Assembly: GCF_005145045.1 (NCBI RefSeq)
Contig: NZ_CP039691.1
Coordinates: 1,500,001-1,564,000 of the forward strand
Direction of reading: 5' to 3'
DNA length: 64,000 bases
Origin: Agrobacterium larrymoorei
GTDB taxonomy: Bacteria; Pseudomonadota; Alphaproteobacteria; Rhizobiales; Rhizobiaceae
Part shown: positions 8,810-16,887 of the stretch, piece after piece
How the letters are laid out: each line of letters opens with the position of its first letter
How positions within the stretch are numbered: position 1 is the stretch's first letter
Made by a program: the position numbers and the translations under genes
Notes under the pieces: model-generated
Databases searched by the model: none
What the model saw: the letters and a program-made list of their open reading frames with translations, nothing else
Told to the model about the DNA's origin: nothing

Positions 8810-9565
8810 ATGCTTGAAATCATCGACCTGCACGCAAAGATCGCCGATACTGAAACCGAGATCATCAAGGGTCTGAACCTGAAGGTTGCTGCTGGTGAAG
8901 TGGCGGCTATCATGGGGCCTAACGGTTCCGGCAAGTCTACGCTGTCCTACATTCTGTCCGGCCGCGAAGACTATGAAGTCACCTCCGGTGACATTCTGTA
9001 CAACGGCGAAAGCATTCTGGAACTGGACGCTGCCGAGCGCGCGGCGAAGGGCGTTTTCCTCGCATTCCAGTATCCGGTGGAAATTCCCGGCGTTGCGACC
9101 ATGCAATTCCTGAAGGTTGCGATGAACGAGCAGCGCAAGGCACGCGGCGAGTCTGAACTCACGACGCCTGATTTCATCAAGCGCGTCAAGGAAGCCGCTG
9201 GCGATCTGAAGATCGACATGGATATGCTGAAGCGCCCGCTGAACGTCGGCTTCTCCGGTGGTGAGAAGAAGCGTGCCGAAATCCTGCAGTTGGCTCTGCT
9301 GGAGCCGAAGCTTTGCGTGCTGGATGAAACGGACTCAGGTCTCGATATCGACGCGCTGAAGATCGTTGCCGATGGCGTCAACGCGCTGAAGTCTCCGGAT
9401 CGTGCAACCGTCGTCATCACCCACTACCAGCGCCTGCTCGATTACATCGTGCCGGATAGCGTTCACGTTCTCTACAAGGGCAAGATCATCCGTTCGGGCG
9501 ACAAAGCTCTGGCGCTGGAGCTGGAAAACAACGGTTACGCCGACATCATCGGTGAAGCGGCCTAA
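8810..9565 (+). CDS. sufC: Fe-S assembly ATPase SufC
   Basis: 251 residues of an ABC-type ATPase without membrane partner. Walker A is GPNGSGKSTLSY, signature FSGGEKKRAEILQLALLEP and Walker B LCVLDETDSGLD; the Lys-Lys after the signature and the Asp-Ser-Gly-Leu-Asp D-loop are typical of SufC. It energises the SufBC2D scaffold. It starts with ATG in front of a GGA-type site and ends 24 bp before sufD. Confidence 0.97.
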   Translation: MLEIIDLHAKIADTETEIIKGLNLKVAAGEVAAIMGPNGSGKSTLSYILSGREDYEVTSGDILYNGESILELDAAERAAKGVFLAFQYPVEIPGVATMQFLKVAMNEQRKARGESELTTPDFIKRVKEAAGDLKIDMDMLKRPLNVGFSGGEKKRAEILQLALLEPKLCVLDETDSGLDIDALKIVADGVNALKSPDRATVVITHYQRLLDYIVPDSVHVLYKGKIIRSGDKALALELENNGYADIIGEAA

Positions 9566-9589
9566 GTTTAGGGCCAGGAGGTGATGTCC

Positions 9590-10861
9590 ATGAACATTCA
9601 AACGACCAACCGGCTGACACCTGCGGAAACCGCACTGGTGGAAGCCTTCACGGCCAAGTTCAGCGAGTTGCCGGGCAATGGCGATGTCGTTGCCGCGCGT
9701 GATGTGCTGTTCGATGATCTGAAGACCGCCGGTCTTCCGACGCGCCGCATCGAGGCTTGGCACTATACCGACATGAAGAGCCTGCTGCGCAGCATCCCAG
9801 AGGATGTTTCCGCACCGGTTATCGAAAAGCGTGCTGCCGCTATTTCCGGTTCGCAGGTGGCTTACCTGCTGCACGGCAAGGCTGCGGATGCGCAGATCGA
9901 AAACTTCGAAGTTACCAGCTATGCCGAAAGCCTGCTGGATGGCACGGCTGCACCTGCTCTTGTGGCAGCAGATAGCCACGACATGATCGGCCGCCTGAAT
10001 GGCAGCTTCGTGCGTGACGGTTTTGCCGTTGCAGTGCCCGATGGTGCCGAAATCGAGCAGCCGCTCGAGCTGCAGGCTATCCACGGCGCGGGTCAGGTTC
10101 ACAGCCGCTCGCCAGTGCGTTTCGGCAAGGGCTCGAAGGCGACGGTTATCGAGCGTCACCTGTCTGTGACTGAAGAAGCCGCTCTCGTATCTCATGTCAG
10201 TGACATCGAGGTTCAGGACGGCGCGGATGCGCTCTACATCATTCTGCAACAGCAGGGCGCGGCTGATATTCACCTTTCGCAGCTTCGCATCAAGCTGGGT
10301 GCGGAAGCCAAGCTTCGCCTGTTCATCATCAATGCCGGTGGCAAGCTGGTTCGCCAGGAACTGCGCATTGATGTGGAAGGCGAGGGCACGGATCTTTCCG
10401 TTCGCGGCGTCAACCTTCTTGGCGGCGAAACGCATACGGACGTGACCATGGTTCTCGGCCACAACGTGCCGAACACCACCTCGACGGAAGTCTTCCGCAA
10501 CGTTGTGTTCGACCGTGCGAAGGGCATCTTCCAGGGTATGATCCGGGTTGCGCCCGATGCCCAGAAGACCGACGCCAAGATGGCCTGCAACACGCTTCTG
10601 ATGTCTGACGACGGCGAGTTCTCGGCAAAGCCCGAGCTTGAAATCTTCGCAGACGACGTGCAGTGCGGCCACGGCGCGACGGTTGCCGATATCAGCGACA
10701 ACCACCTTTATTACCTGATGGCGCGCGGCGTGCCGCGGGCAAAGGCACGCGCCATGCTCGTCAACGCTTTCGTCGCGGAAATCGTGGAAGAGCTGGAAGA
10801 AGACAATTTGGTAGAGGCGCTGGAGAGTATCATCTCCGGCTGGCTGGAACATCATGCCTGA
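9590..10861 (+). CDS. sufD: Fe-S cluster assembly protein SufD
   Basis: About 423 residues; the SufD/SufB-type beta-helix core appears in the C-terminal half (AKGIFQGMIRVAPDAQKTDAKMACNTLLMSD, then ADDVQCGHGATVADI). AGGAGG at 9577-9582 is spaced correctly for the ATG at 9590; GTG 9581 and ATG 9584 lie inside or too near it. SufD is the partner of SufB in the scaffold and takes part in iron delivery. Its last codons overlap the start of sufS by eight bases, which implies translational coupling. Confidence 0.95.
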   Translation: MNIQTTNRLTPAETALVEAFTAKFSELPGNGDVVAARDVLFDDLKTAGLPTRRIEAWHYTDMKSLLRSIPEDVSAPVIEKRAAAISGSQVAYLLHGKAADAQIENFEVTSYAESLLDGTAAPALVAADSHDMIGRLNGSFVRDGFAVAVPDGAEIEQPLELQAIHGAGQVHSRSPVRFGKGSKATVIERHLSVTEEAALVSHVSDIEVQDGADALYIILQQQGAADIHLSQLRIKLGAEAKLRLFIINAGGKLVRQELRIDVEGEGTDLSVRGVNLLGGETHTDVTMVLGHNVPNTTSTEVFRNVVFDRAKGIFQGMIRVAPDAQKTDAKMACNTLLMSDDGEFSAKPELEIFADDVQCGHGATVADISDNHLYYLMARGVPRAKARAMLVNAFVAEIVEELEEDNLVEALESIISGWLEHHA

Positions 10862-12107
10862 TCATAGCGAACGCGCCGCAACCGTGGCCCCTTATGACAT
10901 CGAAGCCGTGCGGAAGGATTTTCCAATCCTTTCGCGCGAGGTCTATGGCAAGCCGCTGGTCTATCTGGACAACGGCGCGTCCGCACAAAAGCCGCAGGTG
11001 GTCATCGATGCCATTTCGAATGCTTATGCAAACGAATATGCCAACGTCCACCGCGGCCTGCATTTCCTTTCCAATGCCGCGACCGATGCTTATGAGGCGT
11101 CACGCGAAAAGGTGCGGCGCTTCCTGAATGCCGGTTCGGTGGACGAAATCGTCTTCACCAAGTCTTCCACCGAGGCGATCAACACGGTCGCTTACGGTTA
11201 TGGCATGCCCGGTATCGGCGAAGGCGACGAGATCGTCATCTCGATCATGGAGCACCACTCCAACATCGTGCCGTGGCACTTCATTCGTGAACGTCAGGGT
11301 GCGAAGCTGGTATGGGTGCCGGTGGATGATGAAGGCGCGTTTCACATCGAGGCTTTCGAGAGAAGCCTGACGGAGCGCACCAAGCTCGTCGCTATCACCC
11401 ATATGTCAAATGCGCTCGGCACCATCGTTCCGGTCAAAGAGATTTGCCGCATCGCGCATGAGCGTGGCATTCCGGTGCTGATCGATGGCTCGCAAGGTGC
11501 CGTCCACATGCCGGTGGATGTGCGCGATATCGATTGCGACTGGTATGTGATGACCGGCCACAAGCTCTACGGTCCGTCAGGCATTGGCGTGCTTTACGGC
11601 AAGGCCGACCGCCTTCGCGAGATGCGCCCGTTCCAGGGCGGCGGGGAGATGATCCTCGACGTATCCGAAGACGAGATTACCTATAACGAGCCGCCGCACC
11701 GCTTCGAGGCAGGCACGCCGCCCATCGTGCAGGCCATCGGCCTTGGTTATGCGCTGGATTATATGGACAATCTCGGTCGCGCCGCGATTGCCGCACATGA
11801 GGCTGATCTTGCTGCCTATGCGGCGGAGCGTCTGCGCGACATCAACTCGCTGCGCATCATCGGCAATGCACCGGATAAGGGTGGCATCTTTTCCTTCGAG
11901 CTGGAGGGCATTCACGCCCACGATGTTTCGATGGTCATCGACCGTCGCGGTGTTGCGGTGCGCGCGGGAACGCATTGCGCCATGCCACTCTTGAAACGCT
12001 TCGGCGTGACCTCCACATGCCGTGCATCCTTCGGGCTTTATAATACGCGCGCGGAAGTGGATGCACTTGCCGAAGCGCTGGATTACGCCCGCAATTTCTT
12101 CGCCTGA
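10854..12107 (+). CDS. sufS: Cysteine desulfurase SufS
   Basis: 417 residues of the SufS/CsdA class. PLP lysine in TGHKLYGPSGIGVLYGK; active-site Cys in STCRASFGLYNT, within the short, rigid loop of SufS enzymes; N-terminal VRKDFPIL and DNGASAQKP blocks are typical. SufS normally needs SufE or SufU as sulfur acceptor, and neither is encoded in this operon. Starts eight bases inside sufD. It is the second desulfurase of the operon. Confidence 0.96.
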   Translation: MPDHSERAATVAPYDIEAVRKDFPILSREVYGKPLVYLDNGASAQKPQVVIDAISNAYANEYANVHRGLHFLSNAATDAYEASREKVRRFLNAGSVDEIVFTKSSTEAINTVAYGYGMPGIGEGDEIVISIMEHHSNIVPWHFIRERQGAKLVWVPVDDEGAFHIEAFERSLTERTKLVAITHMSNALGTIVPVKEICRIAHERGIPVLIDGSQGAVHMPVDVRDIDCDWYVMTGHKLYGPSGIGVLYGKADRLREMRPFQGGGEMILDVSEDEITYNEPPHRFEAGTPPIVQAIGLGYALDYMDNLGRAAIAAHEADLAAYAAERLRDINSLRIIGNAPDKGGIFSFELEGIHAHDVSMVIDRRGVAVRAGTHCAMPLLKRFGVTSTCRASFGLYNTRAEVDALAEALDYARNFFA

Positions 12108-12129
12108 GATCGAACTGAGGATCAGGACC

Positions 12130-12537
12130 ATGACGACCGATACGACCGAACAGCTTCCGGATGTGGCGCAAGACGCTGCTCCCACGCAGACCGCCGCTCC
12201 GGCAAAGGCCTCCAGTATCCCACCGGATGAACTGGCCCGCCTTAGCGACGATGTCGTCGCTGCGCTGAAAACCGTCTACGACCCGGAAATCCCCGCCGAT
12301 ATTTTCGAACTCGGCCTCGTCTACAAGATCGATATCGAAGACGACCGCATGGTCAAGATCGTCATGACCTTGACCGCACCCGGTTGCCCTGTAGCTGGCG
12401 AAATGCCGGGCTGGGTGGAAAATGCCGTCGGTGCTGTCGAAGGCGTTTCAGGTGTCACCGTAGAGATGACATTCGATCCACCATGGACGCCTGACCGCAT
12501 GTCGGAAGAGGCTCAGGTTGCGGTTGGTTGGTACTAA
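12130..12537 (+). CDS. SUF-system MIP18/DUF59 protein (SufT-like)
   Basis: 135 residues. A low-complexity Ala/Pro/Thr N-terminus (about 1-35) is followed by a MIP18/DUF59 domain: KTVYDPEIPADIFELGLVYKID and TLTAPGCPVAGEMPGWVENAV, with the conserved Asp-Pro-Glu and Cys. ATG 12130 was chosen because the upstream extension of the open frame overlaps sufS. Proteins of this family placed between sufS and sufA assist Fe-S maturation, matching SufT in other bacteria. Precise role is inferred from context. Confidence 0.88.
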   Translation: MTTDTTEQLPDVAQDAAPTQTAAPAKASSIPPDELARLSDDVVAALKTVYDPEIPADIFELGLVYKIDIEDDRMVKIVMTLTAPGCPVAGEMPGWVENAVGAVEGVSGVTVEMTFDPPWTPDRMSEEAQVAVGWY

Positions 12538-12542
12538 CAACG

Positions 12543-12656
12543 CCGTCATACCCGCCTTGAGCCGGTATCCAGTCAGGCCAAGTCTTTGGCCTGAAAGAGT
12601 TTTCTCGCAGCGTAGACACGCGTCGGCTGGACCCCGCAGTACAAGTGCGTGGTGAC
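12543..12656. repeat. Mosaic palindromic repeat, type with internal CCAGACCAAGTC hairpin (copy 1)
   Basis: About 115 bp in the 226-bp gap between the SufT-like gene and sufA. Outer arms read CGTCATACCCGCCTTGAGCC and, at the far end, the related GTGCGTGGTGACG; inside is a hairpin AGGCCAAG-tctt-TGGCCT. The same architecture recurs at 52978-53090 and, inverted, at 63173-63294, so this is a dispersed repeat family. The rest of the gap shows no gene; sufA has an AAGGAG site just before its ATG. Confidence 0.75.
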
Positions 12657-12763
12657 GAAGTAAGTGCATGGTGACCGCCTCTTGCGGCCGTCGTCCACCG
12701 AGACTAAATTGAATACCATGAAGCATCGGGCCTTGAACCCGACTGTTTAAGGAGAATAAGCCC

Positions 12764-13156
12764 ATGGGCTTCGCAGTAATGACCATGACGGAGGCCGCGG
12801 CCTCCCGCGTCAAGGCAATCGTCGAGAATTCCGGCCCGGATGCCAAGGGCGTGCGCGTCGGCATCAAAAAAGGTGGCTGCGCGGGCATGGAATATACCAT
12901 CGACCTCGTGACCGAGCCCGACGCCAAGGATGACCTGATCCAACGCGATGGTGCGAGCGTCTGGGTGCAGCCCTCGGCAGTGCTTTATCTTCTGGGAACC
13001 CAGATGGATTTCGAAGTCACCAAAATGCGCTCCGGCTTCATTTTCAGCAATCCGAACCAGACATCAGCCTGCGGCTGCGGTGAATCCGTAGAACTCAAGG
13101 CCGCCGATCTTGCCGAGCTTGCCAAGCAGCGCGAGGCAGCGGGCGCGGGCGTGTGA
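12764..13156 (+). CDS. sufA: A-type Fe-S carrier protein SufA
   Basis: 130 residues of the HesB/IscA/SufA family. The three cluster-binding Cys are present: GGCAGMEY at about residues 43-50 and CGCG at about 105-108. It carries newly built clusters from SufBCD to apoproteins. It is separated from the rest of the operon by 226 bp containing a palindromic repeat, but lies in the same direction and is probably the last operon gene. Confidence 0.95.
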   Translation: MGFAVMTMTEAAASRVKAIVENSGPDAKGVRVGIKKGGCAGMEYTIDLVTEPDAKDDLIQRDGASVWVQPSAVLYLLGTQMDFEVTKMRSGFIFSNPNQTSACGCGESVELKAADLAELAKQREAAGAGV

Positions 13157-13195
13157 TTATTTGCCGGGTGTGAATTTAGGTGGCCGCAAACTCCA

Positions 13196-13310
13196 CCCTC
13201 ATGCTGAGGTGCCCCGAAGCATAGCGCCAGGCATTCTATCTTCAAAGTCTTAGTGTTACGCCCGCAACCCGCGCCCTTCGAGGCCCCTGCGGGGCACCTC
13301 AGGATGAGGG
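13196..13310. repeat. Long palindromic intergenic repeat downstream of sufA
   Basis: Arms CCCTCATGCTGAGGTGCCCC (from 13196) and its complement ending at 13310 match over 21 bases with one mismatch, with a second inner stem GCCCCGAAG/CTTCGAGGC. The unit fills most of the 231-bp gap between sufA and the convergent MYG1-like gene and may act as a terminator structure for both. It differs in sequence from the two other repeat families in this window. Confidence 0.75.
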
Positions 13311-13387
13311 CTGCTAACACCGCACTTCCATCTCGTTACATCGAGATTTGGCCAGACTTGGATCGTCCTTGAGCAGTGGAGTTGGTT

Positions 13388-14323
13388 TTACGCCAACTCC
13401 ACCTCAGCAATCGCTTCCCTTACCGCAATCTCCGCCATTGCAAGTGCAGCTTCGCGGGTCTTCGCTGCGGCGATGAAGCGGCCGTTGTGGCAGAAGGTGG
13501 CGCCTTCTACTCCGCTGGCTTTTTCGAGATCACCATTCGTCAGGCCAGCCCAGGAGGCGGGGAGGTCTGCGCGCAGGTCGAAGCCTTCCTCGGCGCGGCG
13601 GATGCCGGTGACGCACCAGTCCTTGTCGCGCGGGTGGACGACGAAGAGCAGGTGGTCGGCATCGGCTTTTACGATGGCGGGGCGGAAAGGCATACCGAGC
13701 GGGAGTTCGAGAACGCGGCCCTGGCCGGTGGCTTCGATCGCTTTGAGGACCATCCCTTCAGCACGCAGTTTAGCGGCCTTCTTCTCGATTGCAGCCTCCA
13801 CAAAGGCGCGGGCTATTGCGAGAGCGCCGTGGAAGGCGGCGTCATCCGCTCCGGGCTCGCGATTATCGAATGTCGGCTTCAGCGTCTCAAGCAACGCAGG
13901 CAGTGTGAGGCCTGCGAGTTGTCCTGCCGTGGATGGGCTAAGTGCGCCATTATCGACCAGATCGATTGGCAGCACGAAGCTTTTGTCGAAGGAGGTGTGA
14001 ACGTCTTCGATGTGGTCGGCAGCTATGCCATAGGCTGTGAGATACTCTCGGCCAAAATGCTTCCAGACGAGGCCGAAAGAGCTGTAAGGCTGGCCATCTT
14101 CACGCAGCGGCGCGCCGCGCTGATGGTGATCGAAAATGCGGGCATTCGCATCGTAAGCGCCGCCTACATCATAGATGATCCGATCATCGGCAGGTGTAAT
14201 CCATTCGGGCGCACGGCTGCGCACGATGCGGGCCTCAGGGTAGAGCCGCGCGAGGATGACGCTGGAAAGCAGTTCATCAGCATGGAAGCCACCGGAATGG
14301 GTGACGAGAAATTCCACCGTCAT
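13388..14323 (-). CDS. MYG1/UPF0160 family protein (predicted phosphoesterase/exonuclease)
   Basis: 311 residues. The N-terminus THSGGFHADELLSSVIL and the block ARIFDHHQRGAP carry the Asp-His-His metal centre of the DHH-like MYG1 family; WLTPxxDRIIYDVGG is also typical. Eukaryotic MYG1 is a 3'-5' RNA exonuclease of nucleus and mitochondria; the bacterial members have no settled role. Full length, no signal peptide. It is followed on the same strand by no close gene; the greA-like gene starts about 80 bp upstream of its own stop in the other order, so the two may be separate units. Confidence 0.85.
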   Translation of the reverse strand: MTVEFLVTHSGGFHADELLSSVILARLYPEARIVRSRAPEWITPADDRIIYDVGGAYDANARIFDHHQRGAPLREDGQPYSSFGLVWKHFGREYLTAYGIAADHIEDVHTSFDKSFVLPIDLVDNGALSPSTAGQLAGLTLPALLETLKPTFDNREPGADDAAFHGALAIARAFVEAAIEKKAAKLRAEGMVLKAIEATGQGRVLELPLGMPFRPAIVKADADHLLFVVHPRDKDWCVTGIRRAEEGFDLRADLPASWAGLTNGDLEKASGVEGATFCHNGRFIAAAKTREAALAMAEIAVREAIAEVELA

Positions 14324-14400
14324 TGGAGAAAAGGCCTTTTGTTGAGAATAGTCACTGCGGCGGAGTTAGCGGTTATTTTGCACCGCGGCAATGGACGACA

Positions 14401-14883
14401 TCACTCAATCGCGGTGATTTCCAGTTCCTGACCGCTGACCATCGCCACATCCCCCACAGATTTTCCGTTGAGGGCGCGAGCGACGGGGGAGACGTAGGAG
14501 ATCGATCCGGTTTTCGGGTCTGCCTCATCTTCGCCGACGATGCGGTAGGACTGCACGCGCCCGTCTTCCCGGGTGTAGGTTACCTTCAGACCGAAGGCGA
14601 CGGTGTCCGTGATTTCTGGTGTTGGCATCAGTTGAGCAGTGCGCAAGCGCTCTGCAAGATAGCGGATATCGCGCAGATGCGGCGCAAGCTGGCGGCGGCG
14701 CTCGTTTATGTCTTCCACGGCATTGGCAATTTCATGAGCGGCACGCGCGGCCTTGAGCTGCTCTTCCAGCAGCTTCAGTCCCTGTTCGGTGACAAGGTTG
14801 GGGTGCTCGGAAATAGGGCGATCCGGCAGGTGGGTTTCCGCTGCCGTTTCAGCACTTTCTTCCTTAACAAAGGCGACGCTCAA
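14401..14883 (-). CDS. GreA/GreB-like transcription factor
   Basis: 160 residues. After an N-terminal extension of about 30 residues comes a coiled-coil region (LVTEQGLKLLEEQLKAARAAHE..) and a C-terminal FKBP-like domain (TVAFGLKVTYTREDG..YRIVGEDEADPKTGSISYVSPVARALNGKSVGD) as in GreA/GreB. At the coil tip the usual GD(L/R)SENA(E/D)Y is altered to EDINERRRQ, but Asp and Glu keep the D-x-x-E spacing needed for RNA cleavage by polymerase. It may be a divergent Gre factor rather than the main GreA. Confidence 0.8.
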   Translation of the reverse strand: MSVAFVKEESAETAAETHLPDRPISEHPNLVTEQGLKLLEEQLKAARAAHEIANAVEDINERRRQLAPHLRDIRYLAERLRTAQLMPTPEITDTVAFGLKVTYTREDGRVQSYRIVGEDEADPKTGSISYVSPVARALNGKSVGDVAMVSGQELEITAIE

Positions 14884-14951
14884 GGTTTCAACTCCATCAA
14901 CATAGGCAATCTCTCATATGGAGATTGGCGCCTCCATTGGCAACCTCGACC

Positions 14952-16160
14952 TCATTCGTGGCGTAGCGCATCGATGGGGCTGAGGCTGGCGGCGCGGCGG
15001 GCGGGGAAGTAACCGAAGACGACGCCGATTGCTGCCGAAAACGCAAAGGCGATGGCGATGATGGAGGGGCTGGTGACGAAGGGCACGCCGAGAAAGCTGA
15101 CGACCGCATAGGCCAATCCAAGGCCGGTCAGGATGCCAGCAATGCCGCCGAAAGCGGAAAGCATAACGGCTTCTACCAGAAATTGGGTGAGCACCTGTTT
15201 TTCCAGCGCGCCGATGGCAAGGCGTATGCCGATCTCGCGCGTGCGCTCGGTGACCGAAACGAGCATGATATTCATGATGCCGATACCGCCGACGAGAAGG
15301 CTGACGGCGGCCACGGCACCGAGCAACCCGGTGAGAAGCGTCGTGGTGCCCGTCATGGCCGATGCGATCTGCGTCATGTCATTGACGGTGAAATCATCCT
15401 GACGGCCAAGTGCGATGCGCCTGCGTTCGCGCAGCAGGTTTTCCAGATCAGACTGCACCTTGGCTGTGGAAACGCCATCTTGCGCGGATACCATGATGGA
15501 GGAAATCGTGGTCGTGCCACCGATGCGCCGCTGGTGGATTTTCAGTGGCATGATGACGGTATCATCCTGATCATCTCCCATGCCGGACTGGCCCTTGCGT
15601 GCCAGAACCGCGATGACGGGACAAGAGATATTGCTGACGCGGATCGTTTGCCCAACGGGGTTGGATGCGCCGAACAGCTCCTGCCGCACGGTTTCGCCGA
15701 TGATGCAGCCGATCTGGCCACCGCGATCTTCCGCGGGCTGGAATTCGCGCCCGAGCGCAATCGTCCAGTCCTGTGAAATCAGGTAGTCATTGGTGGTGCC
15801 GACCACGCTCGTCTGGTGGTTCTTGCCGCCATAAATGACGGTGGCAGCGGACGACCTGTTGAGAGGTGCGACAGCGCGGATGCCGCTGATCTGGTCCTTG
15901 ATTGCCTGAATGTCATGATCGTTGAAGCGCTTGGCATCAACGCTTGCGCGACCGGGCCCGAACTGGCCGGGGCGGATGAAAAGCATGTTGGTGCCAAGCC
16001 GCGACAGCTCGGATTTCACCCGCTCCGTCGTGCCATTGCCGATGGTGACCATGGCAATGACCGCCGCAACACCAATGACCACGCCAAGCACGGTGAGGAA
16101 GGAGCGCAGCATATTGCGGCTGATGGCGCGCATCGCAAGGCGGGTCGTCTCAAAGAACAT
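14952..16160 (-). CDS. ABC exporter permease, MacB/FtsX type
   Basis: 402 residues from the start at 16160 ([13 protein letters not shown]), which overlaps the ATPase stop by eleven bases; the longer open frame has no hydrophobic sense upstream. One N-terminal membrane helix ([22 protein letters not shown]), a large periplasmic domain of about 240 residues, and three C-terminal helices ending near residue 390 make the MacB/FtsX topology, but here the ATPase is a separate protein. The set pumps a substrate from the periplasm through an outer-membrane TolC-type channel that is not encoded nearby. Confidence 0.92.
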   Translation of the reverse strand: MFFETTRLAMRAISRNMLRSFLTVLGVVIGVAAVIAMVTIGNGTTERVKSELSRLGTNMLFIRPGQFGPGRASVDAKRFNDHDIQAIKDQISGIRAVAPLNRSSAATVIYGGKNHQTSVVGTTNDYLISQDWTIALGREFQPAEDRGGQIGCIIGETVRQELFGASNPVGQTIRVSNISCPVIAVLARKGQSGMGDDQDDTVIMPLKIHQRRIGGTTTISSIMVSAQDGVSTAKVQSDLENLLRERRRIALGRQDDFTVNDMTQIASAMTGTTTLLTGLLGAVAAVSLLVGGIGIMNIMLVSVTERTREIGIRLAIGALEKQVLTQFLVEAVMLSAFGGIAGILTGLGLAYAVVSFLGVPFVTSPSIIAIAFAFSAAIGVVFGYFPARRAASLSPIDALRHE

Positions 16161-16872
16161 CGGATGTCTCCCGCATGTCTTCCGCCGCGCTATCGGAGGC
16201 CAGATGGCCATCCACAAAGCGCAGCAAGCGCTTGGCGTGGGCGGCAATATCTTCCTCGTGCGTGACCATGACGACCGTTATTCCCTTATCCCGGTTCAGG
16301 GAGGTTATCAGGTCCATGATCTCGATGCTGGTTTTCGTGTCCAGATTGCCCGTGGGCTCGTCCGCCAGAAGCAGGGCAGGCTTGGTGACGATGGCGCGCG
16401 CAATGGCCACGCGCTGCTGCTGGCCGCCGGAAAGCTCCTGTGTGGTGTGGTGCTCGCGACCCTTGAGGCCAACCTGCGCCAGCGCTTCCATCGCCAGCGC
16501 ACGTCGCTCGGTGGATTTCATGCCGCGATAGATGAGCGGCAGTTCCACATTTTCAACGGCGGAGGTACGGGACAGAAGGTTGAAGCCCTGAAACACGAAA
16601 CCCAGCATGTGGCGGCGAAGCAGGGTCAGATGCTCATTATCGAAACCGCTGGTGGGCACGCCCTGAAACAGATACTCGCCAGCCGTCGGCGTATCGAGAC
16701 AGCCGATGATGTTCATGGATGTGGACTTTCCGGAGCCGGATGGACCCATGATCGCGACGAAGTCGTGTTCCTCTATCGAGAGGCTCACACCATCCAGCGC
16801 GCGGATTGTGGCTTCGCCCTTGCCATATTGCTTGACGACATCGCGAAACTCGATGAGGGGTGGCGCTGTCAT
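16150..16872 (-). CDS. ABC exporter ATP-binding protein, MacB/LolD type
   Basis: 240 residues. Walker [17 protein letters not shown]-loop FVFQGFNLL, signature [14 protein letters not shown], Walker [14 protein letters not shown]-loop VTHEED. The [20 protein letters not shown] block is characteristic of the MacB/LolD family. It sits between the membrane-fusion gene (15 bp upstream) and the permease (overlapping), giving the gene order of MacA-MacB loci. Substrate unknown: drug, peptide or siderophore are all seen in the family. Confidence 0.94.
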   Translation of the reverse strand: MTAPPLIEFRDVVKQYGKGEATIRALDGVSLSIEEHDFVAIMGPSGSGKSTSMNIIGCLDTPTAGEYLFQGVPTSGFDNEHLTLLRRHMLGFVFQGFNLLSRTSAVENVELPLIYRGMKSTERRALAMEALAQVGLKGREHHTTQELSGGQQQRVAIARAIVTKPALLLADEPTGNLDTKTSIEIMDLITSLNRDKGITVVMVTHEEDIAAHAKRLLRFVDGHLASDSAAEDMRETSDVL

Positions 16873-16887
16873 GCTTCACCTCCCGCT

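Noticed and set aside
9335..10855. 506-codon minus-strand frame opposite sufD
   Set aside because: Antisense shadow of sufC and sufD with no recognisable motif.
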